Below are positions 23,878 through 32,270 of a stretch of 58,841 nt of DNA, one piece after another. The stretch is from Bacillota bacterium (lineage in GTDB: Bacteria; Bacillota; Clostridia; Lachnospirales; Anaerotignaceae): the NCBI GenBank assembly GCA_021768705.1, contig JAETUG010000013.1, positions 1 through 58,841 on the forward strand, in the 5' to 3' direction. The notes under the pieces are model-generated. The model did no database searches, was not told where the DNA came from, and saw only the letters and a list, made by a program, of their open reading frames with translations. A program made the translations under genes and the position numbers. The number at the start of each line of letters is the position of its first letter. Positions within the stretch are counted from its first letter, which is position 1.

Positions 23878-24753
23878 ATGGAGGACAAGAAAAAAATGCT
23901 GATGGCAGACCTGGCACTGTTGTTGGCGGCGGCTTGCTGGGGCGGTGGCTTTGTGGCAGGGGATATCGCTGCGGAAAATTTCGCTCCTTTTTTCATTATG
24001 GCTGTCCGTTTTACGGGAGCGGCGTTGTTTATGGGGCTTTTGTTTCGCCGCCATGTGAAAAACAGCACCAAAGAGGACCGGAAGGCAGGAATGATCTTAG
24101 GCAGTCTGCTCTTTGTAGCGCAGCCCTTTCAGATCATCGCATTGAAATATACGACCCCTTCTAAGCAGGCGTTTCTTCTGGCTACCTATGTGATTCTCGT
24201 GCCGTTTCTTTCTTGGCTGGTGCTGCATAAACGACCGAGGGTAAAAGCATTCATCGCAGGGGGATTGGCATTGGTGGGGATCGGCTTGATCTCTTTGAGC
24301 GGTTCTCTGGGCATCCAGCTGGGGGATGGGCTGACTTTGTTGTTTTCCCTGCTGTATTCTTTCGTGATCGTTGCTACGGGCATTTTTGCAAAAAAGGTGA
24401 ATCCTCTTGCCATGTCCTTTTATCAATATTTGACGACCGGTGTCCTTTCCATTGTTACGACGCTGCTTTTCGAGGAAAACGCAGCGGTCTTTCCCATGGC
24501 AGGCGTCGGGGCGTTGGTCTATCTGATGACTATCAATACAGTGGTGGCTTATACGTTGCAGAATGTAGCCCAGCGGTATACCACCGATACCCATTCGGCG
24601 GTGCTGATCTCTACGGAATCGGTCATTGGGTATTTCTGCGGCGTGGTGCTGTATGGGGATCCCTTTACGCCAAGGGTACTTGCCGGCGGGCTGATTGTTT
24701 TTTCCGCAGTGCTGCTTTCTGTGGTGGAATGGGAAAAAATTTTGAAAAAATAG
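23878..24753 (+). CDS. DMT superfamily (EamA) transporter
   Basis: A 291-residue ten-helix membrane protein of the drug/metabolite transporter superfamily with two EamA repeats: LLLAAACWGGGFVAGDIA at the N-terminus and LLFSLLYSFVIVATGIFAKKV in the second. The start is the ATG preceded by GGGAGGAAGG; the longer frame starting at 23848 overlaps that site. It probably exports a small metabolite or amino acid; the substrate is not predictable. It is the last gene before the ECF sigma unit. Confidence 0.9.
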   Translation: MEDKKKMLMADLALLLAAACWGGGFVAGDIAAENFAPFFIMAVRFTGAALFMGLLFRRHVKNSTKEDRKAGMILGSLLFVAQPFQIIALKYTTPSKQAFLLATYVILVPFLSWLVLHKRPRVKAFIAGGLALVGIGLISLSGSLGIQLGDGLTLLFSLLYSFVIVATGIFAKKVNPLAMSFYQYLTTGVLSIVTTLLFEENAAVFPMAGVGALVYLMTINTVVAYTLQNVAQRYTTDTHSAVLISTESVIGYFCGVVLYGDPFTPRVLAGGLIVFSAVLLSVVEWEKILKK

Positions 24754-24779
24754 TGTAACCTTTTTTCCTTGCAATCGTT
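24754..24779 (+). promoter_or_regulatory. Candidate ECF sigma-dependent promoter
   Basis: TGTAAC (24754-24759), 16-bp spacer, CGTT (24776-24779). This is the form of Firmicute ECF promoters (TGWAAC with CGTM) and stands directly before the ECF sigma gene, suggesting autoregulation. Confidence 0.55.
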
Positions 24780-24806
24780 TTATGAATAAAAGGAAGGGGG
24801 AAGTGT

Positions 24807-25298
24807 ATGAGAGATGATATTTTAACGGAACTATTTGAAAAATATTATCACAGAGTTTATCTCTATGCCCTTTCCCTATGCAAAGAGAAGGCTTGGGCGG
24901 AGGATATCGCCAGTGAAGCCTTTGAAAAAGCTATGCTGACGTTGGAGGAGGAAGGCAACGGCTTTCTCTACTGGCTGCTGCGGGTCTGCAAGAATCTGTT
25001 TTTGGACGAGGTGCGGAAAAATCGCCGCAGGCAGGCGGAAGAACTGACGGAGATTGCTGTGCCGGAGGATGCTCTGGCGACAGCCCTGCGGAAGGAGGAA
25101 AACCGCAGGCTGTATCACGCCATAGAGGCTCTGCCGCAGCGATATGTCGAGCTTTTGACCCTGCATTATTTTGCGGGACTGAGCCTGAAGCAGGCGGCGG
25201 ATTTCCTTGGCATCAGCTACGGAGCGGCAAAAACGGCTTTGTTCCGTGCCAGAGTGCAGCTGAAAAAACGATTGGAGGGGGATGGATATGACCTTTAA
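24807..25298 (+). CDS. ECF-type RNA polymerase sigma factor
   Basis: A 163-residue sigma-70 family factor of the ECF group, with only regions 2 and 4. Region 2: LFEKYYHRVYLYALSLCKEKAWAEDIASEAFEKA, YWLLRVCKNLFLDEVRKNRRR. Region 4: IEALPQRYVELLTLHYFAGLSLKQAADFLGISYGAAKTALFRARVQLKKRL. It directs transcription of a small regulon when released by its anti-sigma factor, encoded by the overlapping next gene. A candidate target promoter lies just upstream. Confidence 0.93.
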   Translation: MRDDILTELFEKYYHRVYLYALSLCKEKAWAEDIASEAFEKAMLTLEEEGNGFLYWLLRVCKNLFLDEVRKNRRRQAEELTEIAVPEDALATALRKEENRRLYHAIEALPQRYVELLTLHYFAGLSLKQAADFLGISYGAAKTALFRARVQLKKRLEGDGYDL

Positions 25299-26412
25299 GG
25301 AGTTAATGGAGAACTATAAAAATGGTACGGCTACGCCTGAGGAGAGGGAACAGGTGGAGCGGGAACTGGAGAAATACGAAACGATCTCTCAGCATTATAT
25401 CAATGAGATTCCCTTGGAGGAAGAAGAACCGGAGAAAAATGAAGCAGAATGGAAGAAGATACGTGGAAAGCTGAAAAAACGAAATGTTCTGTTGGCGGTA
25501 TTTATTTTATTGGCAGTGATCATAGTTTCCTGGGGCAGCATTGCCATCAATGCGGAGCATTATTTGAGCAAGCTGTGGTACGATCCGAACGAGAATCATT
25601 TGGGTTCCGAATTTGCTACGGATTTGGAGCTTGCGCTGGAAGCGGCAACAGAATTATATATGCCGTCTGTGCGGACGGAATCTGTCATCTCGGAACGGAC
25701 GGGCGTAGGGCGGTATGATCTTTCCATCCAGCAATGGGATAATTCCGAAAACGAGATTAGATATTGTTTCGGAAACGTAGAACGGAACCGGATCACGCTA
25801 AACAGAGATTTTTATCAATATGCCTCTGCGAATGCCTTTGAAAACAGTGACCCTTATAATGAGGGGATACAGACGCCGAAGGATGAAATCATGGCGAAGG
25901 TGGGGATGCTGCCGGAATATGTGCGCTGCAAAACCTATATTTCCTTTGGAAAGGATGTTTCCACGGAAACGCTGGCAGAGATTCTGGAAAAGTATGACCT
26001 CTATGCTTATTGGGCAGGGGTGCGTGTGGCAGAACAGGATAGACAGATTTATCCCCTGACAGGCTTTGACCCCAGCGGCGCAGGCTATATTAGAGCGGCT
26101 GTGGAGGAAAAATATCCCTATTATGAAATCGGTGAGCATCGGAAGGAAGATATGGGAATGGTTTTTGAAGAGCATTTCAAAAGCTTGCTGCGCCTTGCCA
26201 TGGATGAGAATATTTATCCGAAGCTGAATCAGGTTGGTTTCAATGATGTGAGCGAGCATCAGGAGTATCTGGATTATGTGGAAGAAAACGGTGTAAAAAT
26301 CTATGGTTTTGTGGCTTCCCTGACAAGGGAGCAGATCGCACAGCTTGCGACAGAGGAGGTCATCAGCGGTTTTTATATTGATGATTTGCAATTGGAAATC
26401 CCTTGGGAATAA
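25288..26412 (+). CDS. Anti-sigma factor (Sigma_reg_N/C type membrane protein)
   Basis: A 374-residue protein whose start (ATG 25288) overlaps the sigma gene by 11 nt. Residues 1-68 are cytoplasmic and rich in charges (MTFKELMENYKNGTATPEEREQVERELEKYE); one membrane helix follows (VLLAVFILLAVIIVSWGSIAI); the large outer part ends with the regulatory domain seen in YhfM/Sigma_reg_C proteins (FGKDVSTETLAEILEKYDLYAYWAGVRV, then KIYGFVASLTREQIAQL). It likely holds the ECF sigma factor at the membrane and senses an envelope signal. Confidence 0.85.
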   Translation: MTFKELMENYKNGTATPEEREQVERELEKYETISQHYINEIPLEEEEPEKNEAEWKKIRGKLKKRNVLLAVFILLAVIIVSWGSIAINAEHYLSKLWYDPNENHLGSEFATDLELALEAATELYMPSVRTESVISERTGVGRYDLSIQQWDNSENEIRYCFGNVERNRITLNRDFYQYASANAFENSDPYNEGIQTPKDEIMAKVGMLPEYVRCKTYISFGKDVSTETLAEILEKYDLYAYWAGVRVAEQDRQIYPLTGFDPSGAGYIRAAVEEKYPYYEIGEHRKEDMGMVFEEHFKSLLRLAMDENIYPKLNQVGFNDVSEHQEYLDYVEENGVKIYGFVASLTREQIAQLATEEVISGFYIDDLQLEIPWE

Positions 26413-26418
26413 ACATAG

Positions 26419-26463
26419 AAAAAGACCTATTTCTCTTATGATTTTTGAGAAATAGGTCTTTTT
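26419..26463. terminator. Bidirectional terminator
   Basis: A perfect 17-bp stem AAAAAGACCTATTTCTC (26419-26435) with GAGAAATAGGTCTTTTT (26447-26463). It ends the sigma/anti-sigma unit. The minus-strand asnB transcript meets it after two further hairpins near 26480-26535 (GCAGGGAAAT/TTTCCCTGC and GGGAGT/ACTCCC). Confidence 0.9.
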
Positions 26464-26532
26464 ATTTGCCCTTGCAAATCAGGGTGCAGGGAAATGATTT
26501 CCCTGCCGTGGGTTTGGGAGTGGAACTCCCAA

Positions 26533-28359
26533 TTACGCAGCTTCAAAGAACTGCTTGTGCCATACCAGGAACATGTAAACCGTCCAGATCTTGCGGCTGT
26601 TGTCCGCTTTGCCTGCTTTATGCTCGTCCAGATATTTCATGATCTCGTCTACCTTGAAAAATTCCTGTGCCGCAGGGCTATGGAAGGCTTCTTTTACGAT
26701 GTTGTAATATTTGTCCTCCTTCAGCCAAACACGGATGGGAACAGGGAAGCCCAGCTTCTTCTTTTCCGCCACCATGTCAGGCAGATAGCGGTGGGCCGCC
26801 TGCCGCATGGCATATTTCGTATTTTCTTTGTTTACTTTATATTCTGTAGGCACTTTGCGTGCAACGTCGAATACGACTCTGTCCAGAAAAGGTACACGGA
26901 CTTCCAAGGAATGGGCCATGCTCATTTTATCCGCTTTCAAGAGGATATCGCCGATGAGCCAGAAATGGATGTCAATATACTGCATTTTTGTCACATCGTC
27001 CAAATCCTTTACCTTATCATAGAAGGGCTTTGTCAGTTCCATGTGGTTGAACTTGCCTGTAGGGTTTTTCAGGATGCGTTCCCGTTCTGCTTCATTCAGC
27101 ATAAACGCATTGCCGATGAAGCGTTCCTGCAGGTCTTTGCTGCCGCGGATGAGATAGTTTTTCCCTTTCATTTTAGGCAGTTTTTTCGCCACTGCGCCCA
27201 AACCTTTGCGGATAGGACGGGGCAGACGGGTCAGGGGCAGCAGGTCGTGGGGCTCTCTATAGATGTTGTAGCCGCCAAAAAGTTCATCGGCACCCTCACC
27301 GCTCATGCAGGTTTTGACATACTGGGCCGCTGTGCCTGTCACAAAATACAGGGCGATGGCGGAGGGGTCTGCCAAAGGCTCGTCCATGTGATACTGCACA
27401 CTGGGGATGGAATCCCAATATTCCTGTTCGGAGATCAGCTTGCTGTGGTTTTTGATTTGGATTTTTTCGGAAAGGGCCTTGGCATAATCGATCTCGTTAT
27501 ATTTTGCATAATCAAAGCCGACGGTGAAGGTCTTGTCCCCATGGAAGCATGCAGCCACATAGGAGCTGTCTACGCCGCTGGAAAGGAAAGAACCCACTTC
27601 CACATCTGCAATCTTATGGGCCTGAATAGAATCCTGCATAGCTGCATCGATCTCATCTACATACTGTTCCAGGGATTTGCTGTGGTCTGGCTCGAACACA
27701 GGCTCCCAATAGCGTTTGATATCCATTTTGCCATCCTTGAAGGTGAAGCAATGGGCAGGCATCAGCTTGAAGATGCCTTTGAAGAAGGTCTCTTCCAAAA
27801 CGCTGTACTGGAAGGTCAGATAATTTTCCAGGGCAACGGGATTCACTTCTTTTTTGACTGCGGGATGCTCCAAAATGCTTTTGATTTCGGAAGCGTAGAT
27901 CAGGTTGCCATCGGCAATGGTATAGTAGAAGGGTTTGATGCCGAAGAAATCCCTTGCGCCGAAAAGGGACTGGTTTTTCTTATCCCAGATGACAAAGGCA
28001 AACATACCTCTGAGCCGCTGCAAAATATCCTCGCCCCATTCCTCATAGCCATGGATGAGAACCTCCGTATCGGCGCGGCTGGACATGATATGCCCTTTGG
28101 CTTCCAGTTCTTCTCTGATTTCCTGATGATTATAGATCTCCCCATTGAAGGTGATGACCATATCTTTTGTTTCGTTATAGATGGGCTGATGACCACCCTC
28201 CAGGTCCACAAAGCTTAATCTGCGAAAGCCCATGGCGATGCCGTCATCGATATGGGAGCCGCTGCTGTCAGGACCACGGTGGATCATTTTATTTTTCATA
28301 TTTTCCAATATTTCTTCGGGCGTAGCGATCTGCCCGGTAAAGCCGCAAAAGCCGCACAT
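26533..28359 (-). CDS. asnB: Asparagine synthase (glutamine-hydrolysing)
   Basis: A 608-residue AsnB, making asparagine from aspartate, glutamine and ATP. The glutaminase domain begins with the nucleophile Cys2 (MCGFCGFTG) and contains RGPDSSG, FNGEIYNHQEIR and RADTEVLIHGYEEWG. The synthetase domain has the pyrophosphate loop FLSSGVDSSYVAA and GEGADELFGGY. Length is normal for the long-form enzyme. GGAGG precedes the ATG. The convergent neighbour is the anti-sigma gene. Confidence 0.95.
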   Translation of the reverse strand: MCGFCGFTGQIATPEEILENMKNKMIHRGPDSSGSHIDDGIAMGFRRLSFVDLEGGHQPIYNETKDMVITFNGEIYNHQEIREELEAKGHIMSSRADTEVLIHGYEEWGEDILQRLRGMFAFVIWDKKNQSLFGARDFFGIKPFYYTIADGNLIYASEIKSILEHPAVKKEVNPVALENYLTFQYSVLEETFFKGIFKLMPAHCFTFKDGKMDIKRYWEPVFEPDHSKSLEQYVDEIDAAMQDSIQAHKIADVEVGSFLSSGVDSSYVAACFHGDKTFTVGFDYAKYNEIDYAKALSEKIQIKNHSKLISEQEYWDSIPSVQYHMDEPLADPSAIALYFVTGTAAQYVKTCMSGEGADELFGGYNIYREPHDLLPLTRLPRPIRKGLGAVAKKLPKMKGKNYLIRGSKDLQERFIGNAFMLNEAERERILKNPTGKFNHMELTKPFYDKVKDLDDVTKMQYIDIHFWLIGDILLKADKMSMAHSLEVRVPFLDRVVFDVARKVPTEYKVNKENTKYAMRQAAHRYLPDMVAEKKKLGFPVPIRVWLKEDKYYNIVKEAFHSPAAQEFFKVDEIMKYLDEHKAGKADNSRKIWTVYMFLVWHKQFFEAA

Positions 28360-28394
28360 ATTTTTTCCTCCTTAAAACTAAAAAAGGCAAATTG

Positions 28395-28423
28395 CATAAA
28401 ACTACAGTCTAACTGTAGCACAA
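28395..28423 (-). promoter_or_regulatory. asnB promoter with palindromic operator
   Basis: On the minus strand TTGTGC (28423-28418), 17-bp spacer and a weak -10 TTTATG (28400-28395). The spacer carries the perfect palindrome CTACAGT-TAG-ACTGTAG (28418-28402), of the TACA/TGTA kind bound by BlaI/MecI/CopY-type repressors. No such repressor gene is seen nearby. Confidence 0.5.
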
Positions 28424-28441
28424 AGGGGTGGAAAAAGCAAC

Positions 28442-30061
28442 TTACTCAGCCGATTCCTCTATTGTTTTCCCTGCTGCTTCTTCATTTCTGCCGAAAAGGA
28501 CGGAAAGGTATTTTAGGCCATCGGTGAACCCGTCCTGCCACCAGTCGAAGGAGAAGGTGAAGCCCCAGTTGCCCACGGCGGTGCCTGGAATATTCATACG
28601 ATGCTCCGTACCTAGATTCAGCACATCCTGCAGAGGAACGATAGCCGTATCTGCGGAGGAGGAGAAGGAAAGGCGGATCAAGTCCCACGCTACATTCTGT
28701 CCGTCTACGTTCATGTAGCGGCGGAAGTGGTCTTTTTCTGCTTCGGAGGCTGTTTCATACCAGCCGCGGCTGGTATCGTTATCGTGGGTGCCGGTATAAA
28801 CAACGGTATTTCTGTCATAGCTGTGGGGCAGGTAAGCATTGTTCTTATCCTGTCCGAAAGCGAACTGCAAAATACGCATGCCGGGGAAACCGGTGGCATT
28901 CCGAAGAGCCAGCACTTCATCGGTGATGATGCCCAGATCCTCCGCGATCAGGGGCAGTTTGCCCAGCTTTTCCTCCAAACTTTGGAAGAATTTCAGACCG
29001 GGGGCTTTCACCCACTTACCGCCTCGGGCATCCTCTGCGCCGAAGGGCACTTCCCAGTAAGATTCAAAGCCGCGGAAATGGTCGATGCGGAGGATATCCA
29101 CATCCTCCAGTGTTTTCCGGATACGGGATGTCCACCATGCGAAGTCTGTTTTTTCGTGCTGTTTCCAGTCGTAAAGGGGATTGCCCCAAAGCTGCCCTGT
29201 TTCGCTGAAATAATCGGGGGGGACGCCTGCCACGCAGGTGGGGAAGCCCTTGCTGTCCAGACGGAACAGCTTTTGGTTTGCCCAAACATCGGCACTGTCA
29301 TAGGCTACGAAGATAGGCGCATCGCCCATGATGGAAATACCCTTTTCATTGGCGTAGGCCTTTACTGCCTGCCACTGCTTATGGAAAATATACTGCAGGA
29401 AGGTTTCTTTTTGGATGGTCTCTGCCAGTTCTCTTCTCCATTTTTTCAGGGAAGCGGGATTGCGTTTCTTCAGCCCTCTGGGGAAGGAATTCCAGTTTGC
29501 GCCGATATAATAGTCCTTTTGCTGCTTTTCTGTCAGCTGCAGTCCTTCGCATTCTGCTGCGAAAGCATCAAAATTTTCTGTGGTTTCCTCGGCAGCCCGT
29601 TCGGCACGGAAATGGTTTTTCAATGCCACAAACAGTACATAATCCTCCAGCCAGAAGGCGTTTTTTTCACAAAATGCCACATAATCGGCAGGTTCTTCCC
29701 CAGACTGGAAAGCCTGAAAAGCTTTTTCCAACAGGGGCAGCTTGGCATCGGCTGCTTTTTTATAATCTACCCTTGCGGAGGGGGCGATCCTTGCGGCGTT
29801 CAGGTCAGCCTCTGTCAGCAGACCGTCCTTTGCCAGTTCCTCTAAGCTGATGAGCAGAGGATTGCCCGCAAAGGCGGAACAGCTTGCATAAGGGGAGCCA
29901 CTGTCATCAATGGGCACTAAGGGCAGAATCTGCCACAGGGTCTGGTCGGCTTTTGCCAGTTTATCAATGAATGTATATGCCGCCTGCCCCAGATCGCCGA
30001 TGCCGAAAGCAGAGGGCAGAGAAGTGGGGTGCAGCAGAATACCGCTTCTTCTTTTTGCCAT
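28442..30061 (-). CDS. malQ: 4-alpha-glucanotransferase (amylomaltase)
   Basis: A 539-residue GH77 enzyme that transfers glucan chains between maltodextrins. Conserved blocks: RRSGILLHPTSLPSAFGIGDLG at the start, GSPYASCSAFAGNPLLI, GDAPIFVAYDSADVW, catalytic nucleophile in VDILRIDHFRGFESYWEVP, acid/base Glu in PLIAEDLGII, and transition-state Asp in YTGTHDNDTSRGW. Points to glycogen or maltodextrin use. AGGAG precedes the ATG. Confidence 0.95.
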   Translation of the reverse strand: MAKRRSGILLHPTSLPSAFGIGDLGQAAYTFIDKLAKADQTLWQILPLVPIDDSGSPYASCSAFAGNPLLISLEELAKDGLLTEADLNAARIAPSARVDYKKAADAKLPLLEKAFQAFQSGEEPADYVAFCEKNAFWLEDYVLFVALKNHFRAERAAEETTENFDAFAAECEGLQLTEKQQKDYYIGANWNSFPRGLKKRNPASLKKWRRELAETIQKETFLQYIFHKQWQAVKAYANEKGISIMGDAPIFVAYDSADVWANQKLFRLDSKGFPTCVAGVPPDYFSETGQLWGNPLYDWKQHEKTDFAWWTSRIRKTLEDVDILRIDHFRGFESYWEVPFGAEDARGGKWVKAPGLKFFQSLEEKLGKLPLIAEDLGIITDEVLALRNATGFPGMRILQFAFGQDKNNAYLPHSYDRNTVVYTGTHDNDTSRGWYETASEAEKDHFRRYMNVDGQNVAWDLIRLSFSSSADTAIVPLQDVLNLGTEHRMNIPGTAVGNWGFTFSFDWWQDGFTDGLKYLSVLFGRNEEAAGKTIEESAE

Positions 30062-30139
30062 AAGGTTACACTCCTTTTATCAAAAACAAAATTTTTGAAA
30101 AATTGTCTGTATCGTTTTATACGTTTTATTTAAATTTTT

Positions 30140-30168
30140 ATTATAACAATATTTTTATTTTTTCACAA
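30140..30168 (-). promoter_or_regulatory. malQ promoter
   Basis: On the minus strand TTGTGA (30168-30163), 17-bp spacer, TATAAT (30145-30140). The leader of about 70 nt contains an AT-rich palindrome (ACAATTTTT/AAAAATTTTGT, near 30085-30107). Confidence 0.8.
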
Positions 30169-30191
30169 GGTTTGGGGTGATCTGCCAATAA

Positions 30192-30226
30192 AGAAGACCT
30201 TGGAAAGTAGTATTCCAAGGTCTTTT
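30192..30226 (-). terminator. Terminator of the membrane gene at 30254
   Basis: AGACCTTGGAA (30195-30205) pairs with TTCCAAGGTCT (30213-30223); T-rich sequence lies on both sides. Confidence 0.8.
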
Positions 30227-30253
30227 TGCGTTTATCCGATATCACTCCAAGTT

Positions 30254-30664
30254 TTATCCGAGAATTATTTTCAAAAGCAGCATGGGAAAGATTGGCACGA
30301 TACTTCCGCCGATCAGCTGCGACAGCGTATGTCTCTTGGTTTTTAAACTTGCCAGATATACCAATGGGGTGACCAAAATGCCGACGGCAGCCGGTGTGTA
30401 TAAGCCGAAAGAAGCCAATATTGCTATCGGTGCGATTATACCGCAGGCATGACCGCTTGCTTTTTTGTGAAAGCATAAGTTGATTATGAATATCAGCAGT
30501 CCTGACAATAGATATTCCAGATAGACGGTCAGCATATCTGTTGGAACATGCGTGGCAAGACCAACGGTAATGCCCAATAGATAGCCAACTACAGCAAAAA
30601 TCATTGCAAGTGTTCTTTGCCCCTCGCGCCCCTTGTCTTTATATTTGGGAATGTGTTTTTGCAT
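30254..30664 (-). CDS. PAP2-like membrane protein, probably truncated
   Basis: A 136-residue hydrophobic frame with four or five membrane helices. HKKASGHACGIIAPIA and YLASLKTKRHTLSQLIGGSIV resemble the phosphatase motifs of PAP2-related membrane proteins (SGH, then R-N-H-x5-Q). The family usually carries another 60-80 residues in front of HIPKYKDKGREGQRTLAMI; here an in-frame stop lies nine codons upstream and the first ATG has no ribosome-binding site. It may start at the ATG of MIFAVVGYL or be a decayed gene. It is divergent from the TetR gene 24 nt away. Confidence 0.5.
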   Translation of the reverse strand: MQKHIPKYKDKGREGQRTLAMIFAVVGYLLGITVGLATHVPTDMLTVYLEYLLSGLLIFIINLCFHKKASGHACGIIAPIAILASFGLYTPAAVGILVTPLVYLASLKTKRHTLSQLIGGSIVPIFPMLLLKIILG

Positions 30665-30687
30665 CGGATATGCAAGGAGGGAAAGCT

Positions 30688-31221
30688 ATGGATAAACGGA
30701 AAGAAGCAAATCTGCGAGTGAAAAACAGCATCACACAAACGGTACTGCGACTGCTGGATAAAAAAAGTATCTCTGAAATCACTGTTTCTGAAATCATCAG
30801 GGAAGCCGGTGTGGCAAGGGCTTCCTTTTACCGAAACTACGCCACCAAAGAAAGCGTCATCACCACACTGATCGGGGATATTTTGGAAGATTATCGAAAA
30901 AATATGGAAAGTGACGGCGATGCATTTTATACCTATGAAAATGTTCATATGAGTTTTGTATATTTTGACCGATACAAAAAACAATTTCTGGATCTGCACC
31001 GATTCGGATTTGGATCGATCCTATTGGAGATGCTGAATCAATTTCACGAAGAAGTAGCAGGAACGATGCTCCATAAATCTATCGAACGATACAAATTGTA
31101 CATATACATGGGGTCGCTGTATAATACAGTTTTGGTCTGGCTGCAAAATGGCAAAAAGGAAAGCGTTGAGGAAATCACAGATATATTTTATGAAAACTGT
31201 GTTTTCCGTGGGGAAAAGTAA
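30688..31221 (+). CDS. TetR/AcrR family regulator
   Basis: A 177-residue regulator. N-terminal helix-turn-helix: ITQTVLRLLDKKSISEITVSEIIREAGVARASFYRNYATKESVI, which is the variant of TetR proteins found in Firmicutes with YRNYATKE at the DNA-contact helix. The C-terminal part (from 55) is the ligand/dimer domain with no recognisable ligand motif. The start is the ATG after AAGGAGGG; the frame extends 28 residues further upstream without a site. The divergent membrane gene is an obvious candidate target. Confidence 0.9.
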   Translation: MDKRKEANLRVKNSITQTVLRLLDKKSISEITVSEIIREAGVARASFYRNYATKESVITTLIGDILEDYRKNMESDGDAFYTYENVHMSFVYFDRYKKQFLDLHRFGFGSILLEMLNQFHEEVAGTMLHKSIERYKLYIYMGSLYNTVLVWLQNGKKESVEEITDIFYENCVFRGEK

Positions 31222-31386
31222 TTTTAAAAAATGTAATTTTTGTTTTTTCCTGGATTTTTTTTGTCTTTGTCAAAATCTGTCGCCCATGCCAGAGAAAGTA
31301 ACGGTTTTTTCTCTCCAAACAGTGAACAATAACAAAGCAATCAAAAAGCATTGCAAAAATAAAAAATGAAATCTGGGAGGGATTTT

Positions 31387-31764
31387 ATGTTTGGCAAGAA
31401 AGCAGGACTTTTTACGGTGCTGGCAGTATCCATGATGCTCTTCGGCGGCTGCGGTAACGCCGGTGCCAACTTAGGCGGCACCAGAAACGGCAGCAATGGA
31501 AGCTATAATGGTTACAACACAGGGACATATTCCAGCGGCGGCACAGGCTACTGGGATGGTTATGGTATCAACAGCGGCGCAGCCTATAATGGCACAGGCT
31601 ACAATGGTGCATATTATAACACCTATGGCACCAGAAACGATGGTGTGAATGGCGGCAACACATTGGGGCAGGACTTACGAAACACATGGGATGACCTGAC
31701 AGGCACCAACAGAACCACAACAAACACAAATACCAACGGGAATACAAATAAAACGGCAAGATAA
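31387..31764 (+). CDS. Gly/Asn/Tyr-rich small lipoprotein
   Basis: A 125-residue predicted lipoprotein: signal peptide MFGKKAGLFTVLAVSMMLFGGC with lipobox FGGC, then a low-complexity region of Gly, Asn, Tyr, Ser and Thr (SYNGYNTGTYSSGGTGYW, YNGTGYNGAYYNTYG), and a short WDDLTG element before a Thr/Asn tail. It is compositionally like spore-coat or spore-envelope associated lipoproteins but I do not recognise a family. The start is the ATG after GGGAGGG. It is monocistronic with a good terminator. Confidence 0.75.
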   Translation: MFGKKAGLFTVLAVSMMLFGGCGNAGANLGGTRNGSNGSYNGYNTGTYSSGGTGYWDGYGINSGAAYNGTGYNGAYYNTYGTRNDGVNGGNTLGQDLRNTWDDLTGTNRTTTNTNTNGNTNKTAR

Positions 31765-31803
31765 AGAGTAAAGCGTGGGTTAGGGGAGTCCCGATAAGAA
31801 AAC

Positions 31804-31854
31804 AAAAAATCGAAAGAAATGCTTGAAATCAAGTTTTCTTTCGATTTTTCTTTT
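31804..31854 (+). terminator. Lipoprotein gene terminator
   Basis: AAAAATCGAAAGAAA pairs with TTTCTTTCGATTTTT around an inner TTGA/CAAG hairpin, followed by CTTTTG. Confidence 0.85.
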
Positions 31855-31910
31855 GCCGTACATAAAAAAGGGTGAGTTTTCCATACTAAAGGGGAAAGGG
31901 GGCGGCAGAT

Positions 31911-32270
31911 TTGACGCAAAAATGGAAAAAACTGTTGATTGGCACAGTGACGGGCTTTGCCAATGGGCTTTTCGGCAGCGGCGGCGGCACCATCGTCGTG
32001 CCTGCCATGGAGCGGTTTTTGCAGGTGGAGGAGCATAAAGCCCATGCCACTGCCATCGCCATCATTTTGCCCCTGTCTATCCTGTCTCTCGCTATTTACC
32101 TTTGGAAGACAGGCTTGGGGCAGGTCTGGCAGATCGCCCTTTGGGCTTCGGCAGGGGGCTTAGTTGGGGGCGTTGTGGGGGCGAAGCTCCTCAGTAAGGT
32201 CAGCGGTATCTGGCTGCACCGTATTTTTGGGGCATTCATGCTGGCTGCAGCCGTGAGGATGATCTTATGA
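31911..32270 (+). CDS. TauE/SafE family exporter, N-terminal half protein
   Basis: A 119-residue, four-helix protein equal to the first half of a TauE/SafE sulfite/organosulfonate exporter: GTVTGFANGLFGSGGGTIVVPAM, then HATAIAIILPLSILSLAIY. Whole family members have two such repeats in about 250 residues. The start is TTG with GGGGGCGG upstream. The next gene begins in the last four bases (ATGA overlap), so the two halves are translationally coupled and probably assemble as one transporter. The substrate is unknown. Confidence 0.8.
   Translation: MTQKWKKLLIGTVTGFANGLFGSGGGTIVVPAMERFLQVEEHKAHATAIAIILPLSILSLAIYLWKTGLGQVWQIALWASAGGLVGGVVGAKLLSKVSGIWLHRIFGAFMLAAAVRMIL

Noticed and set aside
21261-24071. 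A 936-residue open frame on the minus strand
   Set aside because: It is antisense to the PEGA protein and the phosphohexomutase, is rich in Cys, His and Phe as expected from a mirror of biased codons, and has no ribosome-binding site or family motif.
30604-30687. A 28-residue N-terminal extension of the TetR protein
   Set aside because: No ribosome-binding site; AAGGAGGG directly precedes the ATG at 30688.
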